NCBI GenBank assembly: GCA_024711025.1
Contig: JANJTP010000039.1
Coordinates: 1-64,000, forward strand
Origin: Solirubrobacteraceae bacterium
Lineage (GTDB): Bacteria; Actinomycetota; Thermoleophilia; Solirubrobacterales; Solirubrobacteraceae
DNA length: 64,000 nt
Direction: 5' to 3'
The translations under genes and the position numbers were made by a program. A model generated the notes under the pieces. That model did no database searches. It saw only the letters and a program-made list of their open reading frames with translations, and was not told where the DNA came from. Below, in pieces: positions 26,499-37,836 of the stretch (positions are counted from its first letter, which is position 1; the number at the start of each line of letters is the position of its first letter).

Positions 26499-26650
26499 CT
26501 AGCCGCAGTTCTGCGGCTTGTAGCCGCCGGTGTCGGCGTGGACCATCACCGAGCCGTCGGACTTGACCATCAGCAGGCGCAGCGCCTCGGGCAGCACGGC
26601 CGTCAGCCGGCCGGTGTATGTGACCTCGCAGCGGGCGACGATCAGGCGCA
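26499..26650 (-). pseudogene. nucS: Truncated 5' fragment of nucS (native host 5' end displaced by integration)
   Basis: [50 protein letters not shown] - homologous to NucS N-terminus, diverging exactly after the shared KPQN core. Confidence 0.9.
26506..26520. repeat. attR core direct repeat
   Basis: CAGTTCTGCGGCTTG, identical to 18768-18782. Confidence 0.85.
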
Positions 26651-26704
26651 TTCGCCGCGCGAGACTACGGACGCACGCGGACGCTTCCGTTCGGGCCCCC
26701 GCCC

Positions 26705-28516
26705 TCAGCTCACCTTGAACTTCACGCGTTTCGAGCGGCTCTGCCCGAAGGGGCGCTCGGCCTGGTACTCGCCGACGCACCGCCAGCGCCCGCCGAAGCG
26801 CAGACGCTGGCGGTAGGTGAAGCTCCGGCTCGCGCTGCGGCTCATCTTGTGGACCGGCTTCCAGCGGCCGTCGCGGAACGCCTCCCAGGTGATCAGGACC
26901 CTGCCGCCGGGCCGCCAGGCCGCGAAGCCCGGCGCGTCCACGCGGCCCTTCGCCGTGCGGGTCCGGCCCTTGCCGGTGACCTTCAGCGTGACCTTCGTCG
27001 GCTGCTTGGGAAGGGTCGCGGGATCGACCCGCTGCACGTCGATCTCCTCGCGGGTCGTGTTGCCGAACCCGTCGGCCGCGACGACGACGACCTTCACCGG
27101 CCCGAACGGCAGGTAGCGCGCGCGGTTCCACTCGAACGCGACCTTCTGACCGTTGCGCAGGTTGCCGAACGTGCGCAGCTTCTTCCCGGCGCCGTAGAAG
27201 GAGATGCTCCGCAGACCCGAGCCCTCGTCGCGCCCGGTGGCCTCCAGGAGCAGCGCGCGGTCGAAGATCGTCGAGGGCCTGGGCGAGAGCACCTCGAGCC
27301 GCGGACCGGCGAAGTCACCGCAGCCGGTCCCCACCGGCTCGCCGGCGCCGATCGCCGCGAGCGCGCCGAACGCGGGGCGATGGGAATCGTCGGTGCGCAG
27401 CAGGCCGTAGCGATTCAGCTCCTCGTCGACGTGCCCGTGGTCCCTCGCGCTGAACCAGAGCGCCGCCAGCACGCCGGGGTAGGTCGCCATGCAGCGCCAC
27501 GCGGTCCGCAGGAAGGCCGCCTGGCTGCTCTCGCTGACGCCCGCGGCCTTCTGCCCGGCCTTGGCGCCTCGCGCGCAGGGCGTCTGCGAGGCCGACCAGC
27601 CGATCTCGCTGATGATGATCGGCTTGTGGGCCTGGCCGTTGCGGACGAGCACCTCGCGGACCTCGCGCCAGCCGAGGAAGCTGAACTGCCCGATGCGCCC
27701 GTCGGGCTCGCGGTAGTAGGAGTCCGGCGAGGTGATGTTGCAGGCGGTGTCCGTGTGGACGACGACGCCGTCGAACGCATGGCCGGCGCCGGCGGCGTAG
27801 ATCCCCTCCAGGAAGCGGTGGTCGTTGCCGGTGGACGGCGATGCGAGCACCATCGTGGCCGGATCGGCCGCCTTGATCCTCGGGTGCGCGGCTCGCAGCA
27901 GCGGCGCGTACGCGGCCGGCGAGACCGTGCCGTGCCAGAACTCGTCCGCGTCGGGCTCGTTCCAGATCTCCCACGCGGCGACCTGGCCCTTGTAGCGGGC
28001 CGCCATCTTCCCCACGAAGTGCGCGTAGGTGCCGGCGTCGCTCGGCGGGACGAGCGGGTCGCTCGATCCGTTCGCCCAGCTCGGCGCGCCGAAGACGACC
28101 AGCAGCACCTTCATCCCGCGCAGGCTCGCCTTGCCGACGATCTCGTCGATCGCGGCGACGGGGGCCCCGCTCCATTGGTCCTGGCGAGCCGGCTCGATCG
28201 TGTCCCAGCGGACGAACGAGCGGACCCAGCGCGCTCCCACGCCGTCCGCGATCTCGACCGATTGCTGGGGTCCGGCGCCGACGGCGTTTATGCCGACCTC
28301 GGCGGCACTCGCGACGGATGGCGGCGTGAGGATCACGGCGGCGGTGAGCAGCAGGGCTGGAAGCAGGGCGAGTCGGCGCACGATCCTCGGGTGATCGGCG
28401 CCGGCGACCGGTTCTTGATGAGCCCGCGCGCGGCTGGACGGACCTCCTAGAGCGCCGAACGGCGTCGCGGGCAACCCGGGCGGAGGCGGGCGCGCAGCGA
28501 CGCGCGCGCCGGACAT
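26705..28516 (-). CDS. Secreted clan-A-like glycoside hydrolase (cellulase/GH39-like)
   Basis: [17 protein letters not shown]...[17 protein letters not shown] (acid/base and nucleophile-like Glu), signal-like [25 protein letters not shown]; start uncertain. Confidence 0.8.
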   Translation of the reverse strand: MSGARVAARPPPPGLPATPFGALGGPSSRARAHQEPVAGADHPRIVRRLALLPALLLTAAVILTPPSVASAAEVGINAVGAGPQQSVEIADGVGARWVRSFVRWDTIEPARQDQWSGAPVAAIDEIVGKASLRGMKVLLVVFGAPSWANGSSDPLVPPSDAGTYAHFVGKMAARYKGQVAAWEIWNEPDADEFWHGTVSPAAYAPLLRAAHPRIKAADPATMVLASPSTGNDHRFLEGIYAAGAGHAFDGVVVHTDTACNITSPDSYYREPDGRIGQFSFLGWREVREVLVRNGQAHKPIIISEIGWSASQTPCARGAKAGQKAAGVSESSQAAFLRTAWRCMATYPGVLAALWFSARDHGHVDEELNRYGLLRTDDSHRPAFGALAAIGAGEPVGTGCGDFAGPRLEVLSPRPSTIFDRALLLEATGRDEGSGLRSISFYGAGKKLRTFGNLRNGQKVAFEWNRARYLPFGPVKVVVVAADGFGNTTREEIDVQRVDPATLPKQPTKVTLKVTGKGRTRTAKGRVDAPGFAAWRPGGRVLITWEAFRDGRWKPVHKMSRSASRSFTYRQRLRFGGRWRCVGEYQAERPFGQSRSKRVKFKVS

Positions 28517-28532
28517 CGGCGCCGGGATCGCT

Positions 28533-29780
28533 CTAGGCCGCCGGGAGCACGCGCGGGGTCGCCGAACGCAGGCGCTCGAGCAGCTCCACGACCTCCGCGT
28601 CGGAGGCGTCGAGCTCGTGTGCGCGCTCCGCGGCCGCGAGGGCGTCGCCGACGCGATCGGTGCGGGCCAGCGCATGCGCGTAGCGCGACCACGCGACCGG
28701 TGACCCCGGGGCCAGCAGCGTCGCCTGCTCGCAGGCGGTCAGCTCGCCGCCCAGGTCGCCGGCGAGCGCCAGTGCGAGCGCCAGATCGAGCAGGCCCTCG
28801 ACGCTGGGTCCCAGGCGGCGCGCCCGCTGAAGCGCGTCGATCGCGCCGCTCCGGTCCATCAGGCGCAGCCGCAGCCGCCCGACCCGCTCCCAGGCGTCGG
28901 CATCCTCCGGCGCGTGCGAGGCCGCGCGCAGCGCCGCCTCGCACGCGAGGTCGAGCGCGCCCATGTCCTCGTAGATCCGCGCGGCGAAGCGCTGCGGCGC
29001 CGGACGCCCGGGCTCGACGCGCGCCCAGTCGCGCACGGCGCGAGCCGCGGCGTCCAGCTCGCCCGCCTGCCAGAAGGCGAGCATCAGCAGCCTCAGCACC
29101 AACGCATTGCGCGGCTCGGCGTCGCGCGCGTAGATCAGCCTCCGCGCGGCGAGCGCGTGATCGCCCTCCGCCGTCGCGTGCTGGGCGGCGGTCACGAAGC
29201 GCTGCACGCGCTCGGCCGCCGGGTCGGGCCGGCTGAAGTCGACGAACTGCAGCGAGTCGGCCGGCACCGTCCGCACGCCGAGCTGGAAGCGCACGCGAGC
29301 CCACTGCTGGACGTCCTCGCCGTCGCCGGTGAAGTAGATGCCGCTGACCGTGCCGACGCCCCACTCCGGGTAGCTCAGGCAGCGCGCGTAGCGATGCACG
29401 ACCGAGTGGTCGGGCACGCGCGCGCCGAACGGGTCGTTCGTCGCGCGGTCGGTGTCGGCCGCCTGCCGGCGCTGCGCCGCCTCGTAGGCCCGCTGCCCCT
29501 CCTCCGCGCGTGCCTTGCGCGCGGCCGCGGCGGACACCTTGACCGCGTTCGCGCTGACCCGTCCGCCGCGTGAGGTCTCGGCCAGGCGCTCGAGCTCGTC
29601 GGCCGCCTCGTTGATCGCCTTGAGGTGGCGCTCGTGCGCCAGCTGCCGGCCGGGGGGCGCGAGGTCGGGGTGCCAGACCTTCGCCTGCCGGCGCCGCGCG
29701 AGCTGAACGTCGCGCTTCTCGAACGGCGGATCGAGCTCGAGAAGCAGCAGGCACTGCTCGATGTCCAGCACACGGGCCAC
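28533..29780 (-). CDS. J-domain plus TPR-repeat protein
   Basis: GTG start; LELDPPFEKRDVQLARRRQAKVWHPDLAPPG (HPD motif), C-terminal TPR-like helical repeats. Confidence 0.75.
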   Translation of the reverse strand: MARVLDIEQCLLLLELDPPFEKRDVQLARRRQAKVWHPDLAPPGRQLAHERHLKAINEAADELERLAETSRGGRVSANAVKVSAAAARKARAEEGQRAYEAAQRRQAADTDRATNDPFGARVPDHSVVHRYARCLSYPEWGVGTVSGIYFTGDGEDVQQWARVRFQLGVRTVPADSLQFVDFSRPDPAAERVQRFVTAAQHATAEGDHALAARRLIYARDAEPRNALVLRLLMLAFWQAGELDAAARAVRDWARVEPGRPAPQRFAARIYEDMGALDLACEAALRAASHAPEDADAWERVGRLRLRLMDRSGAIDALQRARRLGPSVEGLLDLALALALAGDLGGELTACEQATLLAPGSPVAWSRYAHALARTDRVGDALAAAERAHELDASDAEVVELLERLRSATPRVLPAA

Positions 29781-29809
29781 GGCCGATCGAGGGTAACGAC
29801 CGTGGGGTC

Positions 29810-30619
29810 TCAGTCGACCAGCTTGCGCTGCATGGCGAAGATCGCCAGCCGCCACATCGCCAGGCCGAAGAGGACCAGGAAGCCGAGGTGGTAGAGGTCG
29901 ACCCAGCCCTCGAAGCCGAAGACGGCGTGGCGCACGAGCTGGACGACGTGGTAGAGCGGGTTGAGCTGGGCGAGCACCTGCACCCACTGCGGCAGGCCGC
30001 TGAGCGGGAAGAACGTGCCGGCGACGAGGAACAACGGCGTGATCACGGCGCTCGTCACGTAGTTGAAGTTCTCGATCCCCTTGAGGAAGCCGGCGATCGT
30101 GATCCCCGTGCAGGCCCAGCCGAAGCCCGCGACGAAGTTGATCGCGGGAACGGCGAGCATCCCCCAGCTCGGGTCGAGCCCGAAGACCATCGCGACGAGC
30201 AGCGGCGCACAGCCGTAGACCGACGCGCGCAGCGCGAGCCACAGCGCCTCGCCGGTGACGAGCTCCTCGGCGTCGACCGGAGCGGCGAGGATCGCGTCGT
30301 ACGTGCGCTGGAACTTGTACTTGACGAACGTCCCGAACATCGCCGGGAAGACGCTCGAGAAGAGCACCGCCGTGGCGACCGTGCCGGTGCCGACGAAGTC
30401 GACGTAGTCGTAGCCCGCGACCTCCGAGACCAGCGAGCCGAAGCCGAATCCGAACGCCAGCAGGTAGATCGTCGGCTCGACCGTCGACGAGAACGTCGTC
30501 GAGCGCCAGTAGGAGCTGAAGTTGATGATCTCGCGCACCAGCACGCCGGCGAGCGCCGCGCGGTCGAGGCGCCCGGGCGAACGACCCTGCGCCCGCGGCG
30601 CGTCGTCACGCACGCTCAC
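29810..30619 (-). CDS. ABC-2 type transporter permease
   Basis: VREIINFSSYWRSTTFSSTVEPTIYLLAFGFGFG...; overlaps ATPase stop (GTGA). Confidence 0.92.
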   Translation of the reverse strand: MSVRDDAPRAQGRSPGRLDRAALAGVLVREIINFSSYWRSTTFSSTVEPTIYLLAFGFGFGSLVSEVAGYDYVDFVGTGTVATAVLFSSVFPAMFGTFVKYKFQRTYDAILAAPVDAEELVTGEALWLALRASVYGCAPLLVAMVFGLDPSWGMLAVPAINFVAGFGWACTGITIAGFLKGIENFNYVTSAVITPLFLVAGTFFPLSGLPQWVQVLAQLNPLYHVVQLVRHAVFGFEGWVDLYHLGFLVLFGLAMWRLAIFAMQRKLVD

Positions 30620-31536
30620 GCGATCTCCTCCCCGGTCAGCAGCACGAAGACGTCTTCGAGGTTCGCCGGGCGCCGCTCGCCGTCCGGCGCGTCGCCGTTC
30701 GCCTCGGCCAGGCCCAGCACCGCGATCGACGTGCCGGTGCGGCGTGTCGCCAGGCCCGCCGCGGCGGCCTGCGCCTCGACCTCGATCAGGCGCTCCGGCG
30801 TGCCGTAGACCTCGACCGCGTCGCGGCCGGCGTGCTCGAGCACCAGCTCGTGCGGCGGGCCGCAGGCGACCGCGCTGCCGTGCGAGACGATCGTCACGCT
30901 GTCGCAGAGCCGCTCGGCCTCCTCGATGTAGTGCGTCGACATCAGGATCGAGGTGCCCTCGTTGCGCAGGCGGTCGATCAGGGCCCACAGCTCCTGACGC
31001 ACCTGCGGATCGAGGCCGACGGTCGGCTCGTCGAGCAGCACCAGCGGCGGCCGGTGGATCAGCGCGCGGCCGATCAACAGCCGGCGACGCATCCCGCCGG
31101 AGAGCTCGTCGACCTTGGCCGTGCGCCGCTCGGCGAGGTTCGCGATCGCCAGCACGCGGTCGATCGCCGCTCGGCGCTCGGCGCGCGGCACGCGGTAGAG
31201 GTGGCTGAAGACGACGAGGTTCTGCTCGACGGTCAGCGTCGTGTCGAGGTTGTCGAGCTGCGGCACGACGCCCATCGCCGCTCGCGCCGCCTTCGAGTCC
31301 TCGGGAAGCCGATGGCCAAGCACCGCGACCTCGCCGGCGTCGGCGATCGTCTGGGCGGTGAGGATCCGCATCGTCGTCGACTTGCCGGCGCCGTTCGGCC
31401 CGAGCAGACCGACGCACTCGCCCCGCGGCACGTCCAGATCGAGGCCCGCGACGGCCGTGATCGGGCCATAGCGCTTCTCGACTCCGCGCAGCCTGATGGC
31501 AAGGTGATCGGCGGGCACGACCGGACAGGATCGCAC
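30616..31536 (-). CDS. ABC transporter ATP-binding protein (NodI/DrrA-like)
   Basis: VGLLGPNGAGKSTTMRIL, VDELSGGMRRRLLIGRALI, LVLLDEPTVGLDPQ. Confidence 0.94.
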   Translation of the reverse strand: MRSCPVVPADHLAIRLRGVEKRYGPITAVAGLDLDVPRGECVGLLGPNGAGKSTTMRILTAQTIADAGEVAVLGHRLPEDSKAARAAMGVVPQLDNLDTTLTVEQNLVVFSHLYRVPRAERRAAIDRVLAIANLAERRTAKVDELSGGMRRRLLIGRALIHRPPLVLLDEPTVGLDPQVRQELWALIDRLRNEGTSILMSTHYIEEAERLCDSVTIVSHGSAVACGPPHELVLEHAGRDAVEVYGTPERLIEVEAQAAAAGLATRRTGTSIAVLGLAEANGDAPDGERRPANLEDVFVLLTGEEIA

Positions 31537-31556
31537 GCCGCTCTACCCTGCTCGCC

Positions 31557-33212
<1,656 letters not shown>

Positions 33213-33221
33213 GCGCCACCC

Positions 33222-34097
33222 ATGTCAGAGGATGCCGGGATGGCCGGCGCGGACGACTTCGTCATCGACATCACCGAATTCACCGACCCGGGCTGCCCGT
33301 GGGCGTTCTCGGCCGAGCCCTTCAGACGGCGGATCGACTGGCTCTACGGCGAGCGCGTGCGCTGGACGCTGGTGATGGTCGGACTGTCGCAGACGCCCGA
33401 GGAGTACGCGAGCAAGGGCTACGGCGTCGAGCGGATGGCCGCGGGCTTCGCGAAGATCGCCGCCGACCACGGGATGCCGATCGACGTCACGCCCAGGCCG
33501 CGGCTGTGGGCGACGCTGCCGGCCTGCCGGGCGCTCGTCGCCGCCCGCCTCCACCGCCCGCAGGCCGAGCGCCTGCTGCTGCGCCACCTGCGTGTGCGCC
33601 ACTTCGCCGGGGAGCTGCTCGACGAGCCGGCGACGCTCGCCGCGGCGGCCCGTGAGAGCGGCATCGAGCCGGCCGATCTCGAGGCCTGGATGGCCGAGCC
33701 GGCGACCGAGGCGGCGCTGCGCGACGACATGGAGCGCTCGCGCGACCCGATCCCCGCGGCGCGCGTGCTCGACCACAAGCTCGCCTCGTGGGACGAGGGC
33801 CGTCGCTACACCTGCCCGTCATACGAGATCACGTGCCGGACCGGCCAGGTGACCGGCATCCCCGGCTTCCAGCCGTGGGCCGTCTACGACGTCCTGCTCG
33901 CCAACGCCGCGCCGATGATCGACCGGCGCGAGGAGCCCGAGTCGGTCGCCGACGTGCTCGCCTGGTCGCGCGTGCCGCTCGCCACCCAGGAGGTCGCGGT
34001 CGTCTGCGGGATGACGCGCTGGGAGGCGCGCGCCGCGCTCTCCGAGGTCGCCGTCGAGCAGCCGGTCGGCAGCGACGGGTATTGGACGCTGCCGTAG
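33222..34097 (+). CDS. DsbA-family thioredoxin-fold protein
   Basis: DITEFTDPGCPWAFSAEPFRRRIDWLYGERVRW...; C-terminal YDVLLANAAP. Confidence 0.8.
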   Translation: MSEDAGMAGADDFVIDITEFTDPGCPWAFSAEPFRRRIDWLYGERVRWTLVMVGLSQTPEEYASKGYGVERMAAGFAKIAADHGMPIDVTPRPRLWATLPACRALVAARLHRPQAERLLLRHLRVRHFAGELLDEPATLAAAARESGIEPADLEAWMAEPATEAALRDDMERSRDPIPAARVLDHKLASWDEGRRYTCPSYEITCRTGQVTGIPGFQPWAVYDVLLANAAPMIDRREEPESVADVLAWSRVPLATQEVAVVCGMTRWEARAALSEVAVEQPVGSDGYWTLP

Positions 34098-34125
34098 CCC
34101 GGCGACCGGGCGAGGCGGGGGCCGC

Positions 34126-34926
34126 CTAACCCTCCCGGCCGGCGGCGCCGCCCGCGCCGGGGACGCCGGCGGCCTGGTCCCCGCCCGAGGCGCCGTGACC
34201 CACGCTCGCCTGCGGCAGCAGCTCGTCGTCGGGCACCTCGCGGCGCACGCGCGCCGGCGCGCCGAGGACGAGGCGGCGGGCGGGCACGTCGCGGGTCACG
34301 ACGGCTCCGGCGGCGACGAACGCCTCCTCGCCGACCTCGACGCCGGGCAGCAGCACGACGCCGCCGCCGACCCGACAGCCGCGCCGGAGCACCGGGCCCC
34401 GCAGCGACACGGCGCCGCGCGCCATCGCGTCGTCGTTCGTCGTGACGACGCCCGGCCCGACGAAGACGTCGTCCTCGACGATCGAGTAGGCCGTCAGCCA
34501 GACGAGCGTCTGCAGGCGCACGCGAGCCCCGACGACCGCGTCGTTGCCGATGCACGAGCCGCCGCCGGCGACGCTGCCGGGACCGATGACGGTGCGCTCG
34601 CGCACCGTGGCCTGGTCGCCGACGATCGCGCCGGCGCCGATCCGCGCACCCGCGAAGACGACCGCGCCGGCGCACACCACCGCGCCCTCGTCGAGCACGA
34701 CTGCACCGGCCGGGTCGCGCGGCGCGCTGGACGCGCGACCGAGCATCGGCGGCTTGCCGACGACCGCGCCCTCCTGCAGCACGCAGCCCGCCCCGACGCG
34801 TGTCCCGGCGTGAAGCGTCACGTGTGCGCCGATATGCGCGTCGGGATCGATCTCGACGCCCTCGCCGACGGCGAGGTACAGACCGCGGTCGGAGGCGCGC
34901 AGCGCTGCAGGTTCGACGGCGGGCAT
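34126..34926 (-). CDS. Hexapeptide-repeat (left-handed beta-helix) acyltransferase
   Basis: Repeated V/I-G-x-x-A/S hexapeptides: [33 protein letters not shown]... Confidence 0.88.
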   Translation of the reverse strand: MPAVEPAALRASDRGLYLAVGEGVEIDPDAHIGAHVTLHAGTRVGAGCVLQEGAVVGKPPMLGRASSAPRDPAGAVVLDEGAVVCAGAVVFAGARIGAGAIVGDQATVRERTVIGPGSVAGGGSCIGNDAVVGARVRLQTLVWLTAYSIVEDDVFVGPGVVTTNDDAMARGAVSLRGPVLRRGCRVGGGVVLLPGVEVGEEAFVAAGAVVTRDVPARRLVLGAPARVRREVPDDELLPQASVGHGASGGDQAAGVPGAGGAAGREG

Positions 34927-34935
34927 CCGGCGACG

Positions 34936-36159
34936 CTAGCGCCTGCGTGCGCGCAGGCGATCGACGGGGGCCGCGAGCGCGCGGGCCAGGCGGAAGCGGC
35001 GGGTCGACCTGAAGTCCTCGACCGCCCGCTCCACAGCCAGCGCACGCTCCAGTCGCTCGGCGACGCGGGCTTCGTGGCGCTCGAGGTCGTCGGCACGCCG
35101 GACGCGAGCCTCGAGCTCGACCACCCGGTCGTGCGCGCGCTCGGCCTCCAGCCGTGCGCCCAGCAGGGTGGACTCCGCCGCCCAGACCGAGCGCACCATC
35201 CGGGCCAGCTCGCGCAGCGGAGCGTCGCGCAGCGCTTCGCGGGGCGCCGGGCCGAGTCGCTCGAGCAGCGTGACGAGCGACTCGGCGTGGTGGATGACGG
35301 AGTGGTGGCGGACGGCCAGGTCGCGGCCCGCGAGCCCCATCGCCGGCTCGTAGGCGGCGAGATCGTCCGCCAGGCGCCGGGCGTCGATCGCCGCGTCCGT
35401 CGCCTGGCCGCCGAAGTTGTCGGCCTCCAGCGCCGCGTAGCTCGCGGGCGTCACCCAGCCGTCGCCGCCGTTGGCGTCGTAGACGTAGGCGGCGCGACCG
35501 CCGGCCATCGCCTCCACGATCACGCGGGCCTTCCCGACGACGACGTCGGCCTCCCCGATCGCGACCTCGGGGCGCTCGGTCGCGCCCGTCAACGAGCCGA
35601 CGAACAGCGGCTCCAGCCCCGCCTGCCGGCAGGCGCGCTCGACCGTCGCGCGCCGATCGCCGCGTGCGTAGTTGCCGAGCACGAGCGCACGGGCCGCCCG
35701 CTCGCGCGGCGCGCCGCGCGGTGCGAAGCGGGCGAGGTCGACCGGCTGGCGCAGCCTCACGATCTCCGGCCGGTGGCCGAGCGCGGACGCCCAGCGCCCG
35801 ACGCGATCGTGCAGCACGACCAGCGTCGCGGCCACGCCGGGGAGCTGCGGCGGGGTCTGCAGGTCGAACACCTCGGAGTGGCAGACGTAGGCCTGGGCGA
35901 CGCCCGGCCAGCGCGCCGCGAGGTCGTAGGCGACGTCGGCCGTGTTCGCCAGGACGCGGTCGGGCTCGCCGCCCAGCTCGTCCTCCGTGGCAGCCACGCG
36001 CAACCCGCGCTCGCGCAGCGTGTCGGCCACGCGGCCCTGCACCGGCGCCCAGACCACGACCTCGTGCCCCATGCGCCCGAGCTGGGCGGCCACCGCCTCG
36101 ACGTAGGACTCCGTCCCGCCGAAGCTCGACAGCGCATGGGTCGCGACGACGAGGCGCAT
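34936..36159 (-). CDS. GT4-like glycosyltransferase
   Basis: MRLVVATHALSSFGGTESYVEAVAAQLGRMGHEVVVWAP... Confidence 0.75.
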   Translation of the reverse strand: MRLVVATHALSSFGGTESYVEAVAAQLGRMGHEVVVWAPVQGRVADTLRERGLRVAATEDELGGEPDRVLANTADVAYDLAARWPGVAQAYVCHSEVFDLQTPPQLPGVAATLVVLHDRVGRWASALGHRPEIVRLRQPVDLARFAPRGAPRERAARALVLGNYARGDRRATVERACRQAGLEPLFVGSLTGATERPEVAIGEADVVVGKARVIVEAMAGGRAAYVYDANGGDGWVTPASYAALEADNFGGQATDAAIDARRLADDLAAYEPAMGLAGRDLAVRHHSVIHHAESLVTLLERLGPAPREALRDAPLRELARMVRSVWAAESTLLGARLEAERAHDRVVELEARVRRADDLERHEARVAERLERALAVERAVEDFRSTRRFRLARALAAPVDRLRARRR

Positions 36160-36160
36160 G

Positions 36161-37030
36161 TCAGTCGGCGCCCGAGAGGCGCTCGGGGACCGGAAGGCCG
36201 ATGATCGCCCGGGCCTGCGCGGGCGTCGCCGGCTCGCGCCCGAGCTCGCCGGCGATCCGGACGGCCCGCTCGACGAGCCGCGCGTTCGTGGCCGGCGTCC
36301 GCGACCGGCCGTAGTCGAGGTAGGGGCTGTCCTCCATCCCGACGCGGACGTGGCCGCCGAGTGCGATCCCGAGGGCGTTCGCGGCGGGCTGATGGCGCCC
36401 GATGCCGCCGACCGACCAGGTCGCCCCCGGCGGCAGCGCGGCGAGGAGCGCCGCGAGGCTCGCCGCGCTCACCTCGGCGGTGCCCGGCGAGCCGAGCAGC
36501 AGGTTGATGTAGAACGGCCCCCCCAGCACCCCCTTGGCGGCGAGGTGGCGCCCGTAGGCGACCATTCCCGGCTCGAACGCCTCAAGCTCGGGCACGATCC
36601 CGCGCTCGCGCATTCGCGTCGCCAGCGCGACGATCGTCTCCGGGGCGTTGACCGACGGTCCCGTGGCGAAGTTGTTCGAGCCGAGCGTCAGCGAGGCCAT
36701 CTCCGGGCGCAGCGGCCCGGCGAGGTCGAGGACGGCCGCGCGCCTGTCGACGTCGCCCCAGGATCGGCCGCTCGTCGTCACCACGAGCACGACGTCGGGC
36801 GTGCGCTCGACGACCGCCGCGACGATCTCGGCGAAGCGCTCCGGGCGCCAGGTCGGCTGCTCGTCGTCGTCGCGTGCGTGGAGGTGGACGACGGAAGCTC
36901 CGGCATCGCGGCAGCGCGCCACGTCCGCGGCGATCGCGGCCGGCGTGACCGGCAGGCCGGGCGCATCGCGGGTGCGTGGCACCATGCCCGTCGGGCAGAG
37001 GTTGACGATGAGCCGATCGCAGGAGGCCAT
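36161..37030 (-). CDS. Beta-keto acid cleavage enzyme (BKACE / 3-keto-5-aminohexanoate cleavage family)
   Basis: IVNLCPTGMVPRTRDAPGLPVTPAAIAADVARCRDAGASVVHLHARD; WSVGGIGRHQ; GGHVRVGMEDS. Confidence 0.93.
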   Translation of the reverse strand: MASCDRLIVNLCPTGMVPRTRDAPGLPVTPAAIAADVARCRDAGASVVHLHARDDDEQPTWRPERFAEIVAAVVERTPDVVLVVTTSGRSWGDVDRRAAVLDLAGPLRPEMASLTLGSNNFATGPSVNAPETIVALATRMRERGIVPELEAFEPGMVAYGRHLAAKGVLGGPFYINLLLGSPGTAEVSAASLAALLAALPPGATWSVGGIGRHQPAANALGIALGGHVRVGMEDSPYLDYGRSRTPATNARLVERAVRIAGELGREPATPAQARAIIGLPVPERLSGAD

Positions 37031-37099
37031 GGGCGAGCGCGGATGTCTATCGCACCGCTACGAGGTCGCGCGACCCCTTCACGATCGCCCGATCGCCGC

Positions 37100-37828
37100 T
37101 CACGGCGGCGCGCCCGCCGACGAGACCGACGGACCCGGCTGCAGCCCGAGCCGGACCAGCGCCTCGCGCAGCTCGGCCAGCGAGCCGATCAGCGCATCGG
37201 CGCCGACCAGGTCGTCCTCGGGATGCGGGCCGGTCGGCACGCAGACGACCCGCAGGCCGTCGGCGCGCGCGCAGGCGATGTCGCGCGGGGTGTCCCCGAC
37301 GACCACGGCTCGCGCACGCGGCCACGCCAGGCCGCCGTTCCACGCTCTGCCGGCCCGCACGCGGGCGATCGCCGGCAGGTCGGTGCGGTCCTCGGAGTCC
37401 GAGCCGAAGCCTCCCTGGCCGGCGGTGAACAGCCCGCCGATCCCGGCCGCGCGGAGCTTCAGCCGCGCCACGCCCTCGAGGTTGCCGGTAACGAGCGAGA
37501 GGCGCGCTCCGCGGGCGGCCAGCTCCTCCAGCGCACGGCGCGCGCCGGGGGCCAGGCGATCCGAGAGGTCGTCGGGGACGAGCTCGGCGTAGCGGGCCAC
37601 GAGCCGCTCGCGGAAGAGCGGCAGGCGCTCGTCGATCCGGCCCGCATCGATCCCGCCGACGAGCAGGGTCTGGCGTGCGATCTCGGGGTCGGTCCGCCCG
37701 CCGACCGGTACGCGGACGCCTCGCAGGTCGAGCCCCCAGGTCTCCTCGATCGCGTCGTGCAGCGCGGCCGCGTGCTCGACCGCGCCGCGGATCAGGAGCG
37801 TGCCGTCGATGTCGAAGAGGACGAGCAA
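37100..37828 (-). CDS. HAD-superfamily hydrolase
   Basis: MLVLFDIDGTLLIRGA...SLVTGNLEGVARLKL...VVVGDTPRDIACARADG. Confidence 0.92.
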   Translation of the reverse strand: MLVLFDIDGTLLIRGAVEHAAALHDAIEETWGLDLRGVRVPVGGRTDPEIARQTLLVGGIDAGRIDERLPLFRERLVARYAELVPDDLSDRLAPGARRALEELAARGARLSLVTGNLEGVARLKLRAAGIGGLFTAGQGGFGSDSEDRTDLPAIARVRAGRAWNGGLAWPRARAVVVGDTPRDIACARADGLRVVCVPTGPHPEDDLVGADALIGSLAELREALVRLGLQPGPSVSSAGAPP

Positions 37829-37836
37829 GACGCCGG

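Larger units (their letters stand above)
18768..26520. mobile_element. Integrated element in nucS (serine recombinase, Rep-like protein, AAA+/S8 cargo), bounded by 15-bp direct repeats
   Basis: CAGTTCTGCGGCTTG at 18768-18782 and 26506-26520; integrase at right end; nucS 5' end duplicated and divergent at both junctions. Confidence 0.85.
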
